This document shows positions 29,581 to 39,539 of a DNA stretch of 64,000 nt, piece after piece (position 1 is the stretch's first letter; each line of letters begins with the position of its first letter). The DNA is from Prochlorococcus sp. AG-409-A19 (GTDB lineage Bacteria; Cyanobacteriota; Cyanobacteriia; PCC-6307; Cyanobiaceae): NCBI GenBank assembly GCA_003216155.1, contig QCJH01000003.1, positions 45,153 to 109,152 on the forward strand, read 5' to 3'. The translations under genes and the position numbers were made by a program. The notes beneath the pieces are model-generated. The model ran no database searches, had not been told where the DNA came from, and was given only the letters and a program-made list of their open reading frames with translations.

Positions 29581-30366
29581 TCAGTGCTCAGCAGGCTGCA
29601 TTGGCCCGTGAAGACTACCTTTACGGAACTGCTCAACATATGGATTATCACTTTCTCTGAAATCTTTTATTGAACCATCCCACTGAAATTTGCCTCCGTA
29701 GAGCATTAAAATTCTGTCTGCCACTCGCTCAATAGTACTTTTAACGTGGCTTACAACCATTGAGCATCCATTGGTTAATGAGGTGCTCTTAATGATCAGA
29801 TCTTCAATTCTTGTGCATGCGACAGGGTCCAGACCAGCCGTTGGTTCGTCGTATAAGAGAAGAGGCATCTTTCCCTCATCCTTGTTAGGGGAATCAATCA
29901 ATGCTCTTGCAAAGCTAACCCGTTTTTGCATGCCTCCACTTAATTGGCCAGGAAATTTATCTGCAACGTCGTATAAACCTACTTTTTCTAAGCAATCTAG
30001 AACTTGGCGACGAATTTCCTTTGAGTTCAGGCGACTGTTTCGCATTAAAAGAAACCCAACGTTTTCTTCAACAGTGAGAGAAGCAAGAAGAGCTGGGTTC
30101 TGGAAGACTAACCGCACATCAGGAGGCTCATTTTGATCTAATCGAAGATATTTTTGCTCTATTCCAAATAGTCGAAGCATTCCACTGGTGGGTAGTAACA
30201 AGCCTGCCATTAACCTTAGAATTGTAGATTTTCCAGCACCTGAGGGCCCAACTATGGCGATACGTTCTCCTGGCTTCATGAATAAGTTGACTTGATCTAA
30301 AACGGGTCTTTCCTCCCATTGCATCGTTAGATCAAGCATCTCGACGACTTTATTGGTTTGAGGCAA
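29581..30366 (-). CDS. MlaF-type ABC transporter ATPase
   Basis: This 261-residue ATP-binding protein has Walker A GPSGAGKST near 39-47, Q loop, signature LSGGMQKRVSFARAL and Walker B LLLYDEPTAGLDP, then the H loop VVSHV. The MQKR variant of the signature is characteristic of Mla/Ttg2A lipid-transport ATPases. It is cotranscribed with the MCE-domain gene and diverges from the YvcK gene. It would power movement of phospholipid across the periplasm. Confidence 0.92.
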   Translation of the reverse strand: MPQTNKVVEMLDLTMQWEERPVLDQVNLFMKPGERIAIVGPSGAGKSTILRLMAGLLLPTSGMLRLFGIEQKYLRLDQNEPPDVRLVFQNPALLASLTVEENVGFLLMRNSRLNSKEIRRQVLDCLEKVGLYDVADKFPGQLSGGMQKRVSFARALIDSPNKDEGKMPLLLYDEPTAGLDPVACTRIEDLIIKSTSLTNGCSMVVSHVKSTIERVADRILMLYGGKFQWDGSIKDFRESDNPYVEQFRKGSLHGPMQPAEH

Positions 30367-30469
30367 GAGATCTCCTGATACTTCGCCAATTCATCTTGCC
30401 TGGGATAGTTAATGATGGAAGCTTCCGTAGAGTTCTTGAATTAAGTACGGTCGGGTTTCCCGTGCGTAT

Positions 30470-31891
30470 GTGACCTTACCGAACCTGCCCTTGAATAAAC
30501 GACGCTTTACAGATGACCGTAGGTCGAGGGGAAGAAATGTTCTTAGGAAGGATTCCCTGAATGGAGATCTCATTACTCGTTCATTGAGAGCGTTCCGTTG
30601 GTTACTGCCTGGATTGGTGGTAAAGCGATGGATGCTTATTTCAGGTTTGGGTCTTCTGCTCGCTTTGCTTGGTGCTGCTATATGGGCTGATTTGAAGCCT
30701 ATTTATTGGACTATTGAAATTCTGATATGGCTTCTTGGATCTATTACCACTGTTTTACCTAGAAGTATTACAGGCCCTTTGGTGCTAGTGATTGGTGCGG
30801 GGCTTTTGCTTTGGGGGCAGAGTCGAAGTTTTGGTTCTATTCAGCAGGCGCTTGCTCCTGCGAAGGAAACAGTGTTGGTGGATGCTTTACGAGCAAAGAG
30901 CAAGTTAAATAGAGGGCCAAATATTGTTGCAATAGGCGGAGGAACTGGCCTCTCAACTCTTTTAAGAGGGTTGAAGAGGTACAGCTCGAATATCACGGCA
31001 ATAGTTACAGTCGCAGACGATGGTGGCAGTAGTGGAGTCTTAAGGCGTGAATTAGGTGTCCCTCCACCTGGAGACATTAGAAACTGTTTAGCGGCTCTTT
31101 CGACTGAAGAGCCTTTATTGACAAAGCTTTTTCAATATCGCTTTTCTGCTGGTGGAGGCCTTGAAGGTCATAGTTTTGGGAACCTTTTCTTGTCAGCTTT
31201 AACTGCTATTACTGGAAACTTAGAAGCTGCAATTACTGCTTCTAGTCGTGTTCTCGCAGTGCAAGGCCAGGTGGTTCCTGCAACTAATGTTGATGTGCGC
31301 TTGTGGGCTGAACTTGAAAATGGACAGAGGCTTGAAGGCGAGTCAGCAATAGGTAATGCTCCTAGTCCAATTGTCAGGATGGGTTGTCTCCCGGAAAAAC
31401 CACCGGCTTTGCCGAGAGCTTTGGAAGCTATCTCAAACGCAGAATTGATTTTGCTCGGCCCTGGAAGTCTTTACACCTCACTATTGCCCAATTTGCTTGT
31501 CCCAGAGTTGGTTGAAGCCATTCAAAGAAGTAGGGCTCCAAAACTATATATATGCAATTTGATGACACAACCAGGAGAAACTGATGGTCTTGATGTTGAA
31601 GGTCATGTTCGAGCTATAGAAGCCCAATTGGCCAGTTTGGGTATAGGTAGGAGACTATTTGGAGCCGTTCTTGCTCAGGATGATATAAGTCCATCTCCAT
31701 TAGTTGATTATTACCGTGCAAGAGGAGCTGAACCAGTTATTTGTGATCAACGTGCCTTGGAATCTCATGGATATGAGGTTATGCAGGCTTCGTTACAGGG
31801 TGGAAGACCTACAGCCACCCTTAGGCATGATCCTCGAAGTCTTTCTATAGCTGTGATGAGATTTTATAGAAAATATAAGCGTGATTTTTAG
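30470..31891 (+). CDS. YvcK/CofD-family protein with membrane anchor
   Basis: The frame starts with GTG 30470 and gives 473 residues. There is a basic N-terminus (about 10-45), two hydrophobic helices at 53-72 and 103-117, then the YvcK/CofD-like domain beginning GGGTGLS at 156-162 with [16 protein letters not shown] and [11 protein letters not shown]. YvcK in Bacillus binds UDP-sugars and affects carbon use and cell shape. The N-terminal membrane part is found in cyanobacterial relatives. Its stop overlaps the ndhJ stop region (31888-31891). Confidence 0.9.
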   Translation: MTLPNLPLNKRRFTDDRRSRGRNVLRKDSLNGDLITRSLRAFRWLLPGLVVKRWMLISGLGLLLALLGAAIWADLKPIYWTIEILIWLLGSITTVLPRSITGPLVLVIGAGLLLWGQSRSFGSIQQALAPAKETVLVDALRAKSKLNRGPNIVAIGGGTGLSTLLRGLKRYSSNITAIVTVADDGGSSGVLRRELGVPPPGDIRNCLAALSTEEPLLTKLFQYRFSAGGGLEGHSFGNLFLSALTAITGNLEAAITASSRVLAVQGQVVPATNVDVRLWAELENGQRLEGESAIGNAPSPIVRMGCLPEKPPALPRALEAISNAELILLGPGSLYTSLLPNLLVPELVEAIQRSRAPKLYICNLMTQPGETDGLDVEGHVRAIEAQLASLGIGRRLFGAVLAQDDISPSPLVDYYRARGAEPVICDQRALESHGYEVMQASLQGGRPTATLRHDPRSLSIAVMRFYRKYKRDF

Positions 31892-32439
31892 TAAGCATCT
31901 TGCATTTCATAGAAATCAGGCTGAACATAATCCTTGCGAAGAGGCCACCCTTTCCAATCTTCTGGCATTAAGAGTCTCTTGGGATGAGGATGACCTTCAA
32001 AATTTATGCCAAACATGTCGAAAGTTTCTCTTTCTTGCCAATCTGCTCCTCGGTACAAGTTGTAGAGGCTTGGAACACTAGGAGTGCCTTCACGTGATAA
32101 GAAGACTTTTAAACGTACTTCACGTGGGCGAGTCTCCTTTGAAATCGATAAGTTTTCTTTTGCAATCTCCCCCATTGCAATTAGATGATAAAAGCAAACA
32201 AGTCTTTTCCCAGCTCCTTCGTCATATCCACCTTGACAGTCAAGATAATCAAAACCATTTGCTTTTAAAGCAGAAGCAATTGCTTTAAGCGAAATTGGTT
32301 GTATAGCAAGGATCTCTATTCCAAGATGATCGGGGGCAAGAATTTCATGATCAAACCCTTGTTGGGTTAGCCAGGTACTTATTGGCCCTGGTTCTTGATT
32401 TGCTTGAACAAGCTCGTCTGAAGAGGTGGTCTCACTCAT
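31888..32439 (-). CDS. ndhJ: NAD(P)H-quinone oxidoreductase subunit J
   Basis: NdhJ is the 30-kDa-type peripheral arm subunit of cyanobacterial NDH-1, used in cyclic electron flow, respiration and CO2 uptake. The 183 residues contain the conserved [25 protein letters not shown] in the C-terminal third and [10 protein letters not shown] centrally. Its ATG overlaps the ndhK stop by 4 bases, so ndhC-ndhK-ndhJ form one operon on the minus strand. The last 4 bases overlap the YvcK gene end. Confidence 0.96.
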   Translation of the reverse strand: MSETTSSDELVQANQEPGPISTWLTQQGFDHEILAPDHLGIEILAIQPISLKAIASALKANGFDYLDCQGGYDEGAGKRLVCFYHLIAMGEIAKENLSISKETRPREVRLKVFLSREGTPSVPSLYNLYRGADWQERETFDMFGINFEGHPHPKRLLMPEDWKGWPLRKDYVQPDFYEMQDAY

Positions 32440-33230
32440 TTTGAATTTGGAGGTGCGGAGATAAAAGCTTCGTCTTTGTTTATTTCACTAGAAGTCTCAC
32501 CTTTTAATTCAATTGAGATGCTTTCTGCTTCTTGGAGTGCGGCTTGTTGAGTTGCTGCGCTCAAATATGAGCCTGTTATTAATGGAGCTACCTTTTTAAG
32601 CTTATGGGGAACAGTGAAATACCTATGGGTTTGAATTGCTTTGCTACGTTCTGAAATTGCTTCATCCCCAACTTTTTTTCTTAGCTTGATAACTGCATCA
32701 AAAATTGCTTCTGGCCTTGGTGGACATCCAGGCAAATAAAGGTCTACTGGAATTAACTTGTCTACTCCACGAACAGCAGTAGTTGAGTCTGCACTGAACA
32801 TTCCTCCAGTAATTGTGCAAGCACCCATTGCAATTACATATTTAGGTTCTGGCATTTGTTCGTAAAGCCTTACTAGAGCAGGAGCCATTTTCATGGTCAC
32901 AGTTCCTGCAACTATTAGAAGGTCTGCTTGACGAGGAGAACTTCTTGGTACTAAGCCAAAGCGATCGAAGTCAAATCTTGATCCAATCATTGCTGCAAAT
33001 TCAATAAAGCAACATGCAGTCCCATAAAGAAGAGGCCAAAGGCTGCTTAGTCGTGCCCAGTTATGTAGGTCATCAAGACTGGTCAGAATGATGTTCTCAC
33101 TGAGGTCGTTCGTAATCGTTGGAGCGCCAATCGGCCCGCAAGTCGCTTCACGAAGACTTCTGCCAGAAGTAATAGATGGATTCTCTGTCAAGGAATTAAC
33201 TCCATTCAAGTGCTCCTTTTCGCCAGGCAT
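32436..33230 (-). CDS. ndhK: NAD(P)H-quinone oxidoreductase subunit K
   Basis: NdhK (PSST type) holds the terminal [4Fe-4S] cluster N2 at the quinone end of the NDH-1 peripheral arm. In 264 residues, Cys73-Cys74 lie in [13 protein letters not shown], and two further ligands are in [11 protein letters not shown] and [10 protein letters not shown]. The chosen start lies 35 bases inside ndhC, with an N-terminal extension of about 45 polar residues before the conserved [14 protein letters not shown] later start is possible but not marked by the sequence. Confidence 0.96.
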   Translation of the reverse strand: MPGEKEHLNGVNSLTENPSITSGRSLREATCGPIGAPTITNDLSENIILTSLDDLHNWARLSSLWPLLYGTACCFIEFAAMIGSRFDFDRFGLVPRSSPRQADLLIVAGTVTMKMAPALVRLYEQMPEPKYVIAMGACTITGGMFSADSTTAVRGVDKLIPVDLYLPGCPPRPEAIFDAVIKLRKKVGDEAISERSKAIQTHRYFTVPHKLKKVAPLITGSYLSAATQQAALQEAESISIELKGETSSEINKDEAFISAPPNSK

Positions 33231-33558
33231 AGGCTAAGGCCACAACTAGGATGGCAATAAAAATTAGTGCCTCAATAAAAGCTAATAAGCCTAGACGGTG
33301 AAATGCAACAGCCCATGGATATAGGAAAACGGTCTCTACATCAAAGATTACGAAGACGAGAGCAAACATGTAATACCTGATGTTGAACTGAATCCAGGCA
33401 CCACCAATGGGTTCCATCCCAGATTCATACGTCAGCTGCCTTTCTCCTGCACTGCTTTTGGGAGAAACCAATTTATTGGTGATTAACGCGAGAACAGGCA
33501 CAGCAGCTGAGATCAGCAAAAAGCCGAGAAAGGCGTCATAACCCGGCAAGGAAAACAT
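33196..33558 (-). CDS. ndhC: NAD(P)H-quinone oxidoreductase subunit C (subunit 3)
   Basis: With ATG 33558 ([13 protein letters not shown]) this is a 120-residue membrane subunit with three helices, the normal length for NdhC; the open frame extends 14 codons further without family support. Conserved [20 protein letters not shown] and [13 protein letters not shown] are present. It is the first gene of ndhCKJ and diverges from the rubredoxin gene with 65 bases between starts, so the promoters of the NDH and PSII-assembly sets share this short gap. Confidence 0.96.
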   Translation of the reverse strand: MFSLPGYDAFLGFLLISAAVPVLALITNKLVSPKSSAGERQLTYESGMEPIGGAWIQFNIRYYMFALVFVIFDVETVFLYPWAVAFHRLGLLAFIEALIFIAILVVALAYAWRKGALEWS

Positions 33559-33623
33559 AGATATGCTCGCTATCACTATTAGTCTGCCATTTACCACCAA
33601 GAGCTGGCGTAGATAGAGTTCTT

Positions 33624-34061
33624 ATGCCTGGCATTGAGGCAGTGAGCAACCAGAACAAAAATGGGGAAGACGTCGTAGATGTCAAGAACTCTGATGTCCT
33701 TGACATGACTGGGGTATCTGATGGGGACCCATCAGATACCCCAGTCATGATGAGCAATCGATTTGAGTGTCGAAGTTGTGGCTACGTATATGACCCTGAA
33801 GAAGGAGTAAAAAAGCTGGCAATTGCTAGAAATACAAGCTTCGATGATCTTGATCCTAATGTTTTTCGATGTCCTGTATGCCGAGCTAGAAAAGAAGCCT
33901 TCAGAGACATCGGCTCTAAAGACAAACCTAGTGGTTTCGAGGAGAATTTGAATTATGGATTTGGAGTCAATAGCCTTACTCCAGGCCAAAAGAATGTATT
34001 GATTTTTGGGGGACTGGCTTTTGCCGTCGCTTGTTTCTTATCTCTGTACTCACTGCATTGA
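33624..34061 (+). CDS. rubA: Membrane-anchored rubredoxin (RubA)
   Basis: The 145 residues hold an Asp/Ser-rich N-terminal extension (1-44), a rubredoxin domain with [15 protein letters not shown] and [10 protein letters not shown] (two CxxC iron sites), and a C-terminal transmembrane helix (about 123-141). RubA in Synechocystis helps photosystem assembly and sits near ycf48 and psbEFLJ, as here. A 46-base palindrome fills codons 28-42, and ATG 33747 or 33750 ([11 protein letters not shown]) inside or beside it would give the bare rubredoxin. It is not clear which start is used. Confidence 0.92.
   Translation: MPGIEAVSNQNKNGEDVVDVKNSDVLDMTGVSDGDPSDTPVMMSNRFECRSCGYVYDPEEGVKKLAIARNTSFDDLDPNVFRCPVCRARKEAFRDIGSKDKPSGFEENLNYGFGVNSLTPGQKNVLIFGGLAFAVACFLSLYSLH
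33704..33749. repeat. 46-base perfect palindrome at the rubredoxin gene
   Basis: Arm 33704-33725, starting CATGACTGGG, is the exact reverse complement of arm 33728-33749, ending CCCAGTCATG. Only GA separates them, so the stem is 22 bp with a 2-base centre. It lies directly before the codons for the conserved rubredoxin start ([10 protein letters not shown]). In frame it encodes [15 protein letters not shown]. As mRNA it would form a very stable hairpin overlapping a possible internal start. Confidence 0.9.
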
Positions 34062-34074
34062 ATCCAAAAACGTT

Positions 34075-35082
34075 ATGAACCGTTCGAACCCATTGATTTT
34101 CAATCTGATCTTGCTTGTGGCCATTGCTTTTGGTCTCAGCGGTTGCGTGACTACAAGGCTCCCAATGGCAACGGCTAGTCCCTGGCAGCCAGTTGAATTG
34201 AATACTCAGGCCAATCCTTTGGATATGAGCTTTGCAGATGAAAGCCATGGCTTCCTTGTTGGGACTAATCGCTTGATTTTGGAAACCAATGATGGTGGAG
34301 CCACTTGGAAAGAACGTAGTTTGGATTTACCTGAAGAAGAGAACTTTCGACTAATCAGTATTGATTTCCTTGGAGATGAAGGCTGGCTGGCTGGACAGCC
34401 AGGTCTTGTCATGCATACCAGTGATGCAGGAAAAAATTGGACGCGTTTGTTACTAGGGAATAAATTGCCTGGGGATCCTTATTTAATTACTACTGAAGGA
34501 ATAAATAGTGCTGAATTGGCGACTACAGCAGGTGCCGTTTATAGAACTAATGATTCAGGGCAAACATGGGAAGGAAAGGTAAGTGATGCTGCTGGAGGAG
34601 TCAGGGATCTGAGAAGGGGGCCTAATGGAAGTTACGTAAGCGTTAGCAGTCTTGGGAATTTCTTTGCAACACTGGAATCTGGCCAGGACACTTGGGCTCT
34701 TCATCAACGGGCCAGTAGTAAAAGAGTACAAAGCTTGGGGTATCAACCAAATGGAGAACTATGGATGTTGGCTCGCGGCGCAGAGATCCGTTTTCAGGAT
34801 GAGCCTGGAAATTTAGAGAGTTGGACGAGGCCAATTATCCCTATTACAAACGGATATAACTATCTCGACATGGCTTGGGATCCCCAAAATGGGATTTGGA
34901 CTGCTGGGGGCAATGGCACTTTGTTAGTAAGTAAAGATGGGGGGGATAGCTGGCAACGCGACCCAGTTGGTGACGCTCAACCTTCGAATTTCATTAGGAT
35001 TTTGTTTGACCGAAGTTCTTCAGGTAACACAAAAGGATTTGTGCTTGGGGAACGTGGAAATTTGCTGAGATGGGTTGGTTGA
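34075..35082 (+). CDS. ycf48: Photosystem II stability/assembly factor Ycf48 (HCF136)
   Basis: Ycf48 is a seven-bladed propeller that helps assemble the D1-containing reaction-centre precursor. I place the start at ATG 34075, 13 bases after the rubredoxin stop; the 335 residues then begin with a lipoprotein signal ending LSGC (Cys24). Propeller repeats show as [32 protein letters not shown] and [11 protein letters not shown]. It sits in the order rubredoxin-ycf48-psbEFLJ known from other cyanobacteria. Confidence 0.96.
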   Translation: MNRSNPLIFNLILLVAIAFGLSGCVTTRLPMATASPWQPVELNTQANPLDMSFADESHGFLVGTNRLILETNDGGATWKERSLDLPEEENFRLISIDFLGDEGWLAGQPGLVMHTSDAGKNWTRLLLGNKLPGDPYLITTEGINSAELATTAGAVYRTNDSGQTWEGKVSDAAGGVRDLRRGPNGSYVSVSSLGNFFATLESGQDTWALHQRASSKRVQSLGYQPNGELWMLARGAEIRFQDEPGNLESWTRPIIPITNGYNYLDMAWDPQNGIWTAGGNGTLLVSKDGGDSWQRDPVGDAQPSNFIRILFDRSSSGNTKGFVLGERGNLLRWVG

Positions 35083-35134
35083 GTATTGAAATACCTATCA
35101 ACTCCACAACGCTCTGTAACCATGAAGGCGAACC

Positions 35135-35190
35135 AGCCTCGGAGACAAGGCAGAGCCTTATAAGATCTATAGGCTGATACGCCTGAGGCT
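35135..35190 (+). promoter_or_regulatory. Nested hairpin in the psbE leader hiding the ribosome site
   Basis: AGCCTC (35135-35140) can pair with GAGGCT (35185-35190), which ends right before the psbE ATG at 35191 and includes the GAGG Shine-Dalgarno-like stretch. Inside, AGCC and TATA at 35154-35162 (one bulge) pair with TATAGGCT ending at 35175. The pairing is seen; translational control is inference. Confidence 0.45.
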
Positions 35191-35439
35191 ATGGCTGCCG
35201 GCTCCACCGGGGAACGCCCGTTTTTCGAAATCATCACCAGTGTCCGTTATTGGATTATCCATGCGGTCACTCTCCCAGCGATCTTCATCGCAGGATTCTT
35301 GTTTGTGTCAACGGGCCTTGCCTATGACGCCTTCGGGACTCCACGTCCTGATGCTTACTTCCAAGCTTCTGAGACAAAGGCTCCCGTTGTGAGCCAGCGC
35401 TTTGAATCCAAGTCCCAACTCGACCTGCGCTTGAAATAA
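35191..35439 (+). CDS. psbE: Cytochrome b559 alpha subunit
   Basis: PsbE binds half of the cytochrome b559 heme in photosystem II. The 82 residues have the typical sequence: [15 protein letters not shown], heme ligand His24 (WIIHAVTLP), a single helix, and the lumenal [16 protein letters not shown]. It is the first gene of the psbEFLJ operon; psbF starts 4 bases after its stop. A GAGG ribosome site abuts the ATG. Confidence 0.98.
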   Translation: MAAGSTGERPFFEIITSVRYWIIHAVTLPAIFIAGFLFVSTGLAYDAFGTPRPDAYFQASETKAPVVSQRFESKSQLDLRLK

Positions 35440-35442
35440 GGC

Positions 35443-35589
35443 ATGACTCAATCCTCACAACCACTCCAGGCTGCAAACGTACGCGTTTATCCGATTTTTA
35501 CGGTGCGGTGGCTTGCTGTTCATGCATTGGCAATACCCACGGTTTTTTTCCTGGGTGCCATTGCAGCAATGCAATTTATCCGCCGTTGA
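35443..35589 (+). CDS. psbF: Cytochrome b559 beta subunit
   Basis: The 48-residue frame from ATG 35443 encodes PsbF. The [20 protein letters not shown] segment carries heme ligand His27, and the protein ends in AMQFIRR. It pairs with PsbE to hold the heme of cytochrome b559. Four bases separate it from psbE, and 16 from psbL, in a tight operon. Confidence 0.98.
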   Translation: MTQSSQPLQAANVRVYPIFTVRWLAVHALAIPTVFFLGAIAAMQFIRR

Positions 35590-35605
35590 GCATCTTTTAT
35601 TAGCT

Positions 35606-35725
35606 ATGCAAGTCAACCCGAACCCAAACAACCTGCCGGTTGAATTAAATCGCACCAGCCTTTATTTAGGACTGTTGCTGGTTTTCGTCATGGGAGTGTT
35701 GTTTTCCAGCTATTTCTTCAACTGA
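35606..35725 (+). CDS. psbL: Photosystem II protein PsbL
   Basis: ATG 35606 opens 39 residues, [20 protein letters not shown] then a membrane helix ending FSSYFFN. This is PsbL, a single-helix subunit at the PSII dimer interface that supports QA binding. It lies between psbF and psbJ in the standard order. Confidence 0.97.
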   Translation: MQVNPNPNNLPVELNRTSLYLGLLLVFVMGVLFSSYFFN

Positions 35726-35737
35726 ACTATCTGAACC

Positions 35738-35935
35738 ATGAGTACAAAGCTTAAGGGTCCTGACGGGCGTATCCCTGATCGCCTGCCTGATGGCCGACCA
35801 GCAGTTTCCTGGGAACGTCGTTGGACAGAAGGAACATTGCCTCTATGGCTAGTGGCAACAGCAGGTGGAATTGCTGTGATTTTTGTTCTGGGCATCTTCT
35901 TTTATGGCTCTTACACAGGAATTGGCTCTGCTTGA
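35738..35935 (+). CDS. psbJ: Photosystem II protein PsbJ
   Basis: The 65 residues have a Pro/Arg/Asp-rich N-terminus ([16 protein letters not shown]) followed by [19 protein letters not shown], the helix of PsbJ, and end YTGIGSA. PsbJ regulates electron flow at QA/QB. It closes the psbEFLJ operon, and a weak hairpin terminator follows after about 140 bases. Confidence 0.97.
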   Translation: MSTKLKGPDGRIPDRLPDGRPAVSWERRWTEGTLPLWLVATAGGIAVIFVLGIFFYGSYTGIGSA

Positions 35936-36078
35936 TGAATAAGCAGATTCAATTTTAGTTGGCTGTATTTGCTCGTTAGGATCTTGTTCTGAATCGAGAG
36001 AGGATTAGCACCTGTCTTTCCCCTGATTATTTTTTCCTAACCATTTAAGACCCCGCTAAATACTTTTTTAACTCTTTA

Positions 36079-36110
36079 AGCCCTTCAATTTCTTTGTAGG
36101 GCTAATTTTT
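36079..36110. terminator. Possible terminator between psbJ and mtnP
   Basis: AGCCCT (36079-36084) pairs with AGGGCT (36098-36103) around a 13-base loop, followed by AATTTTTT on the plus strand. The stem is short, so this is a modest candidate for ending the psbEFLJ transcript. The rest of the 200-base gap is AT-rich and shows nothing else. Confidence 0.5.
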
Positions 36111-36136
36111 TATGTATTTATGTATGTTGTTTTGAC

Positions 36137-37051
36137 TTAGAGACTTGTATTTTTGTACTTACCCCAATAAGGCTCGGTAAATAAGTCAAGTTTGCTTCTT
36201 GTCTCTGGGGGTACTTTCCCTTTGGAGGTCATAAGACCATCTCGTAACGCATGGTGAGCCGAACTGCTGGGTTTTAGAGAAAAAACTTTTTGGGCAGTGC
36301 TTTTAATGATTTCAGTGGCTAGTTTTGCATTTGCAATTAAGTTTGATCTAACCATTTCTACGGTCACGTTTTCATGATGCGGATGCCAGCAGTCATAGTC
36401 AGTGACCATTGATAATGAGGCATAGGCAATCTCAGCTTCTCTCGCAAGACGAGCTTCAGTGTGATTAGTCATTCCAATGACATCACAACCCCAACTACGG
36501 TACAAATTTGATTCTGCACGAGTTGAGAATGCTGGGCCTTCCATAGCTAAATATGTTCCACCGCGATGAATTTGACGCCCTTCAGACATCAATTTCTCTC
36601 CTTCATCTGCTAAAAGACGAGAAATTATTGGGCAAAATGGTTCTGCCATAGTGACGTGTGCTACTGCCCCATCAACAAAAAAGCTTAGGGGACGTTGATG
36701 GGTTCTATCTATGAACTGGTCAGGTATGACCATGTCAAGAGGGCGAACTTGTTCTTGAAGTGAACCTACAGCTGACGGAGATAAGATCCATCTCACGTTC
36801 ATTGACCGAAGAGCCCAAATATTTGCGCGATAAGGTACTTCTGTAGGAGTAAAAGTGTGGTGTCTCCCATGACGAGCTAGGAAAACTAATTCGACTTCTC
36901 CGAGTTTCCCAAGACGTAAATTGTCTGATGGATCTCCATAAGGAGTTTTGATTTTCAACTCCTTAATATTCTCAAGCCCTGTCAAGTTATACAGGCCGCT
37001 GCCACCTAAAACACCTATCCGAGCACTGTTCAGCAGTTCATTAGTCTCCAA
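36137..37051 (-). CDS. mtnP: S-methyl-5'-thioadenosine phosphorylase
   Basis: MtnP splits methylthioadenosine, a by-product of polyamine synthesis, into adenine and 5-methylthioribose-1-phosphate. The 304 residues include GVLGGSGLYNL near 13-23, FLARHGRHHTFTPTEVPYRANI, ILSPSAVGSL and MEGPAFSTRAES, all typical. It faces away from mtnA, the next enzyme of methionine salvage, across a 287-base gap. Confidence 0.95.
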   Translation of the reverse strand: METNELLNSARIGVLGGSGLYNLTGLENIKELKIKTPYGDPSDNLRLGKLGEVELVFLARHGRHHTFTPTEVPYRANIWALRSMNVRWILSPSAVGSLQEQVRPLDMVIPDQFIDRTHQRPLSFFVDGAVAHVTMAEPFCPIISRLLADEGEKLMSEGRQIHRGGTYLAMEGPAFSTRAESNLYRSWGCDVIGMTNHTEARLAREAEIAYASLSMVTDYDCWHPHHENVTVEMVRSNLIANAKLATEIIKSTAQKVFSLKPSSSAHHALRDGLMTSKGKVPPETRSKLDLFTEPYWGKYKNTSL

Positions 37052-37119
37052 GGATAATTAGATTCAGTTAACTAATCTGAATGATAGCTTCATTGAAACC
37101 ATTTTCTTTAGGGCTATAA

Positions 37120-37145
37120 GTAAAAAAACGGTTTGTTTTTTTTAC
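37120..37145. promoter_or_regulatory. AT-rich hairpin in the mtnP-mtnA intergenic gap
   Basis: GTAAAAAAAC (37120-37129) can pair with GTTTTTTTTAC (37135-37145) with one extra T. It lies in the 287-base divergent gap, which must hold both promoters. The weak A/T stem could be regulatory or simply sequence bias. Nothing else stands out in this gap. Confidence 0.3.
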
Positions 37146-37338
37146 AATCTTCTTAGCTTTTATTGAGATTATGTCCAGAGGTGTGATTTGTTAATCCATT
37201 ATTACTGTGCTTTTATAGGTCAATTTAAAATTGTTAAATTGGCGGAATCTCAGAATGAAATAATAATCGAGTGCTAACTCATAGAAAGAAGATCCGAAAA
37301 TATGCTTGTCTAAGCTAGTGTATTTCTTATTAGATTTT

Positions 37339-38472
37339 ATGAATATAAATGGAAAAGCTTGGCGAACAATCTGGCTTGAAGAAGACGGAAAGGCAATTGG
37401 TGTAATTGATCAAACAAAGCTTCCTCATAGATTTAGTCAATGCATTCTTAAAAGTAGCCATGAAGTGGCCGGAGCTATTCGCACTATGGTTGTAAGAGGA
37501 GCTCCTCTGATAGGTGTGGCAGGTGCGTATGGCTTGATGCTTGCATTGCAGGTAGACCAAACTGATGAGGCTTTGATAACTGCATTTAATGAATTAAATG
37601 CAACAAGACCAACAGCAGTGAATCTGCAATGGGCGTTAAAACGGGTAGTCAACCGTGTAATGCCTTTGGCATTAGATGTTCGAGTAGAAGCCGCTAGAGA
37701 GGAGGCGAATTTGATTGCCGAAGAGGATATCGCCATGTGTGAGGCAATTGGCGAATATGGGCTCAAAATCTTTCAGCAGATTGGAAGAGAGAAATTGCTA
37801 TTGGGGAAAAGTGAGCCTTTGAGAATTCTCACTCATTGCAATGCTGGATGGTTGGCGACAGTAGATTGGGGCACCGCTCTTTCGCCTATTTATAAGGCTC
37901 ATCGTTCAGGTTTGAACATTCATGTTTGGGTTGATGAAACAAGGCCTCGCAATCAAGGCGCTAGTCTTACAGCCTTTGAGTTAGGGGAAGAAGGTGTCCC
38001 TCACACTGTGATAGTGGACAACGCAGGCGGGTATTTGATGCAACAAGGTAAGGTTGATGCTGTAATAGTTGGCACTGATAGGACAACTAGAAAAGGTGAT
38101 GTCTGCAATAAAATTGGTACTTATTTGAAGGCTCTTGCTGCTTATGACAATGAGATTCCTTTTTATGTCGCTTTACCTGCATCGACTATTGATTGGAGCC
38201 TTTCAGTTGGTTTGGCCGAGATAATTATTGAGGAACGAGCTTCTGATGAGGTAACTAAGATCAGTGGCCTACTTTGTGGTGATCATATTAATGATGAAAT
38301 CGTTAATGTTCGCCTCACTCCGGCTGCAAGTAAGGGCTTTAATCCGGCATTTGATATAACGCCTGCACGACTTATTACAGCTTTGATTACTGACCGCGGT
38401 ATCTCACCTGCTAATGAGCATGGTCTTAAAAGATTGTATTTGGACAAATCATCTAAGTTTGAGGAAATATAA
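37339..38472 (+). CDS. mtnA: S-methyl-5-thioribose-1-phosphate isomerase
   Basis: MtnA converts methylthioribose-1-phosphate to the ribulose form in methionine salvage. With ATG 37339 (MNINGKAWRT) it has 377 residues; 11 codons upstream are open but unsupported. RGAPLIGVAGAYG at 53-65, catalytic Cys167 in ILTHCNAG, and Asp247 in GTDRTTRKGDV match the family, in which a Cys-Asp pair does the isomerisation. It pairs functionally with the divergent mtnP. Confidence 0.95.
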   Translation: MNINGKAWRTIWLEEDGKAIGVIDQTKLPHRFSQCILKSSHEVAGAIRTMVVRGAPLIGVAGAYGLMLALQVDQTDEALITAFNELNATRPTAVNLQWALKRVVNRVMPLALDVRVEAAREEANLIAEEDIAMCEAIGEYGLKIFQQIGREKLLLGKSEPLRILTHCNAGWLATVDWGTALSPIYKAHRSGLNIHVWVDETRPRNQGASLTAFELGEEGVPHTVIVDNAGGYLMQQGKVDAVIVGTDRTTRKGDVCNKIGTYLKALAAYDNEIPFYVALPASTIDWSLSVGLAEIIIEERASDEVTKISGLLCGDHINDEIVNVRLTPAASKGFNPAFDITPARLITALITDRGISPANEHGLKRLYLDKSSKFEEI

Positions 38473-38516
38473 TTTATAAGGGATATTATTTTGGTAGTCA
38501 GATTGCTATTCCCTCT

Positions 38517-39539
38517 TTATACCTTGTAAAAAGTTCGATACCAATTGGCAAAATGTTCTAAACCTATTTCTAATTTGGTTGATGGTCGAAACCCTATCCA
38601 TTCTTCAAGTGCAGCAGTATCAGCTGAGGTTGATACGACATCACCTTGTTGCATTGGAAGTAGGCTTTTAATTGCTTTTTTCCCTAGGGCATGTTCTAGG
38701 ATTTCAATGAATCGGAGTAATGCAGTTGGCTGAGAATTCCCAATATTAAAGATTCTATGTGGAGCAGATGCAGTGGCGGGATCTGGATTGAGATGATCAA
38801 AATTTTGATTAATGGTTGCTGGTTTATCACAACAACGAATTACGCCTTCAATAATGTCATCGATATATGTGAAATCTCGTTGCATGTGACCGTGGTTAAA
38901 AACGCGAATAGGTTTATTAGAAAGAATTGATTTTGCGAAGAGCATAGGGGCCATATCTGGACGTCCCCATGGCCCATATACAGTAAAGAAACGCAGGCCA
39001 GTGCAAGCCAATCCATATAGATGACTATAGGTATGGGCCATTAGTTCATTTGACTTTTTGGTAGCGGCATAAAGACTCACCGGGTGGTTTACTGGCTGAT
39101 GTTCATGAAAGGGTAATTGCTTGTTATTGCCATAGACAGAACTGCTAGAGGCATACACTAGGTGGTTGACATCATGGTGACGACAACACTCAAGAATATT
39201 GGCGAAACCTACTAGATTTGCCTGGATATAAGCGGAAGGATTTTCAATAGAATAACGTACGCCAGCTTGAGCTGCTAAATTGACCACTACTTTTGGGTTT
39301 TCTGCCTTAAAGATTTCCTCTAAGGCTTCATAATCTTCTAATGAGATTTGCTTGAAAGACCAGTAGGCTTCTTTAGCATTAATGGCAATTTGTTTAAGTC
39401 TTGCAAGCTTCAATTTCGGATCATAGTAGTCATTCAGGTTGTCAATACCTATCACTCGTTCGCCACGGGTAATTAACCTTTGCGCTAATGCTGCGCCAAT
39501 AAATCCTGCTGCACCTGTTATGAGGAAGGTTTGACTCAT
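38517..39539 (-). CDS. NAD-dependent epimerase, UDP-glucuronate 4-epimerase-like
   Basis: With ATG 39539 the 340-residue extended SDR has GAAGFIG at 9-15 and catalytic Tyr157-xxx-Lys161 in SLYAATKKS, with SSSSVYG before it. The [15 protein letters not shown] stretch is typical of UDP-glucuronate epimerases (CapI/LpsL type), which make UDP-galacturonate. Its ATGA overlap with the UDP-glucose dehydrogenase gene means product and substrate enzymes are coupled. Confidence 0.92.
   Translation of the reverse strand: MSQTFLITGAAGFIGAALAQRLITRGERVIGIDNLNDYYDPKLKLARLKQIAINAKEAYWSFKQISLEDYEALEEIFKAENPKVVVNLAAQAGVRYSIENPSAYIQANLVGFANILECCRHHDVNHLVYASSSSVYGNNKQLPFHEHQPVNHPVSLYAATKKSNELMAHTYSHLYGLACTGLRFFTVYGPWGRPDMAPMLFAKSILSNKPIRVFNHGHMQRDFTYIDDIIEGVIRCCDKPATINQNFDHLNPDPATASAPHRIFNIGNSQPTALLRFIEILEHALGKKAIKSLLPMQQGDVVSTSADTAALEEWIGFRPSTKLEIGLEHFANWYRTFYKV

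Noticed and set aside
29289..30136. Plus-strand open frames opposite the MCE-domain and MlaF genes
   Set aside because: Both minus-strand genes have clear domains and motifs; the plus frames are Ser/Arg/Lys-rich shadows.
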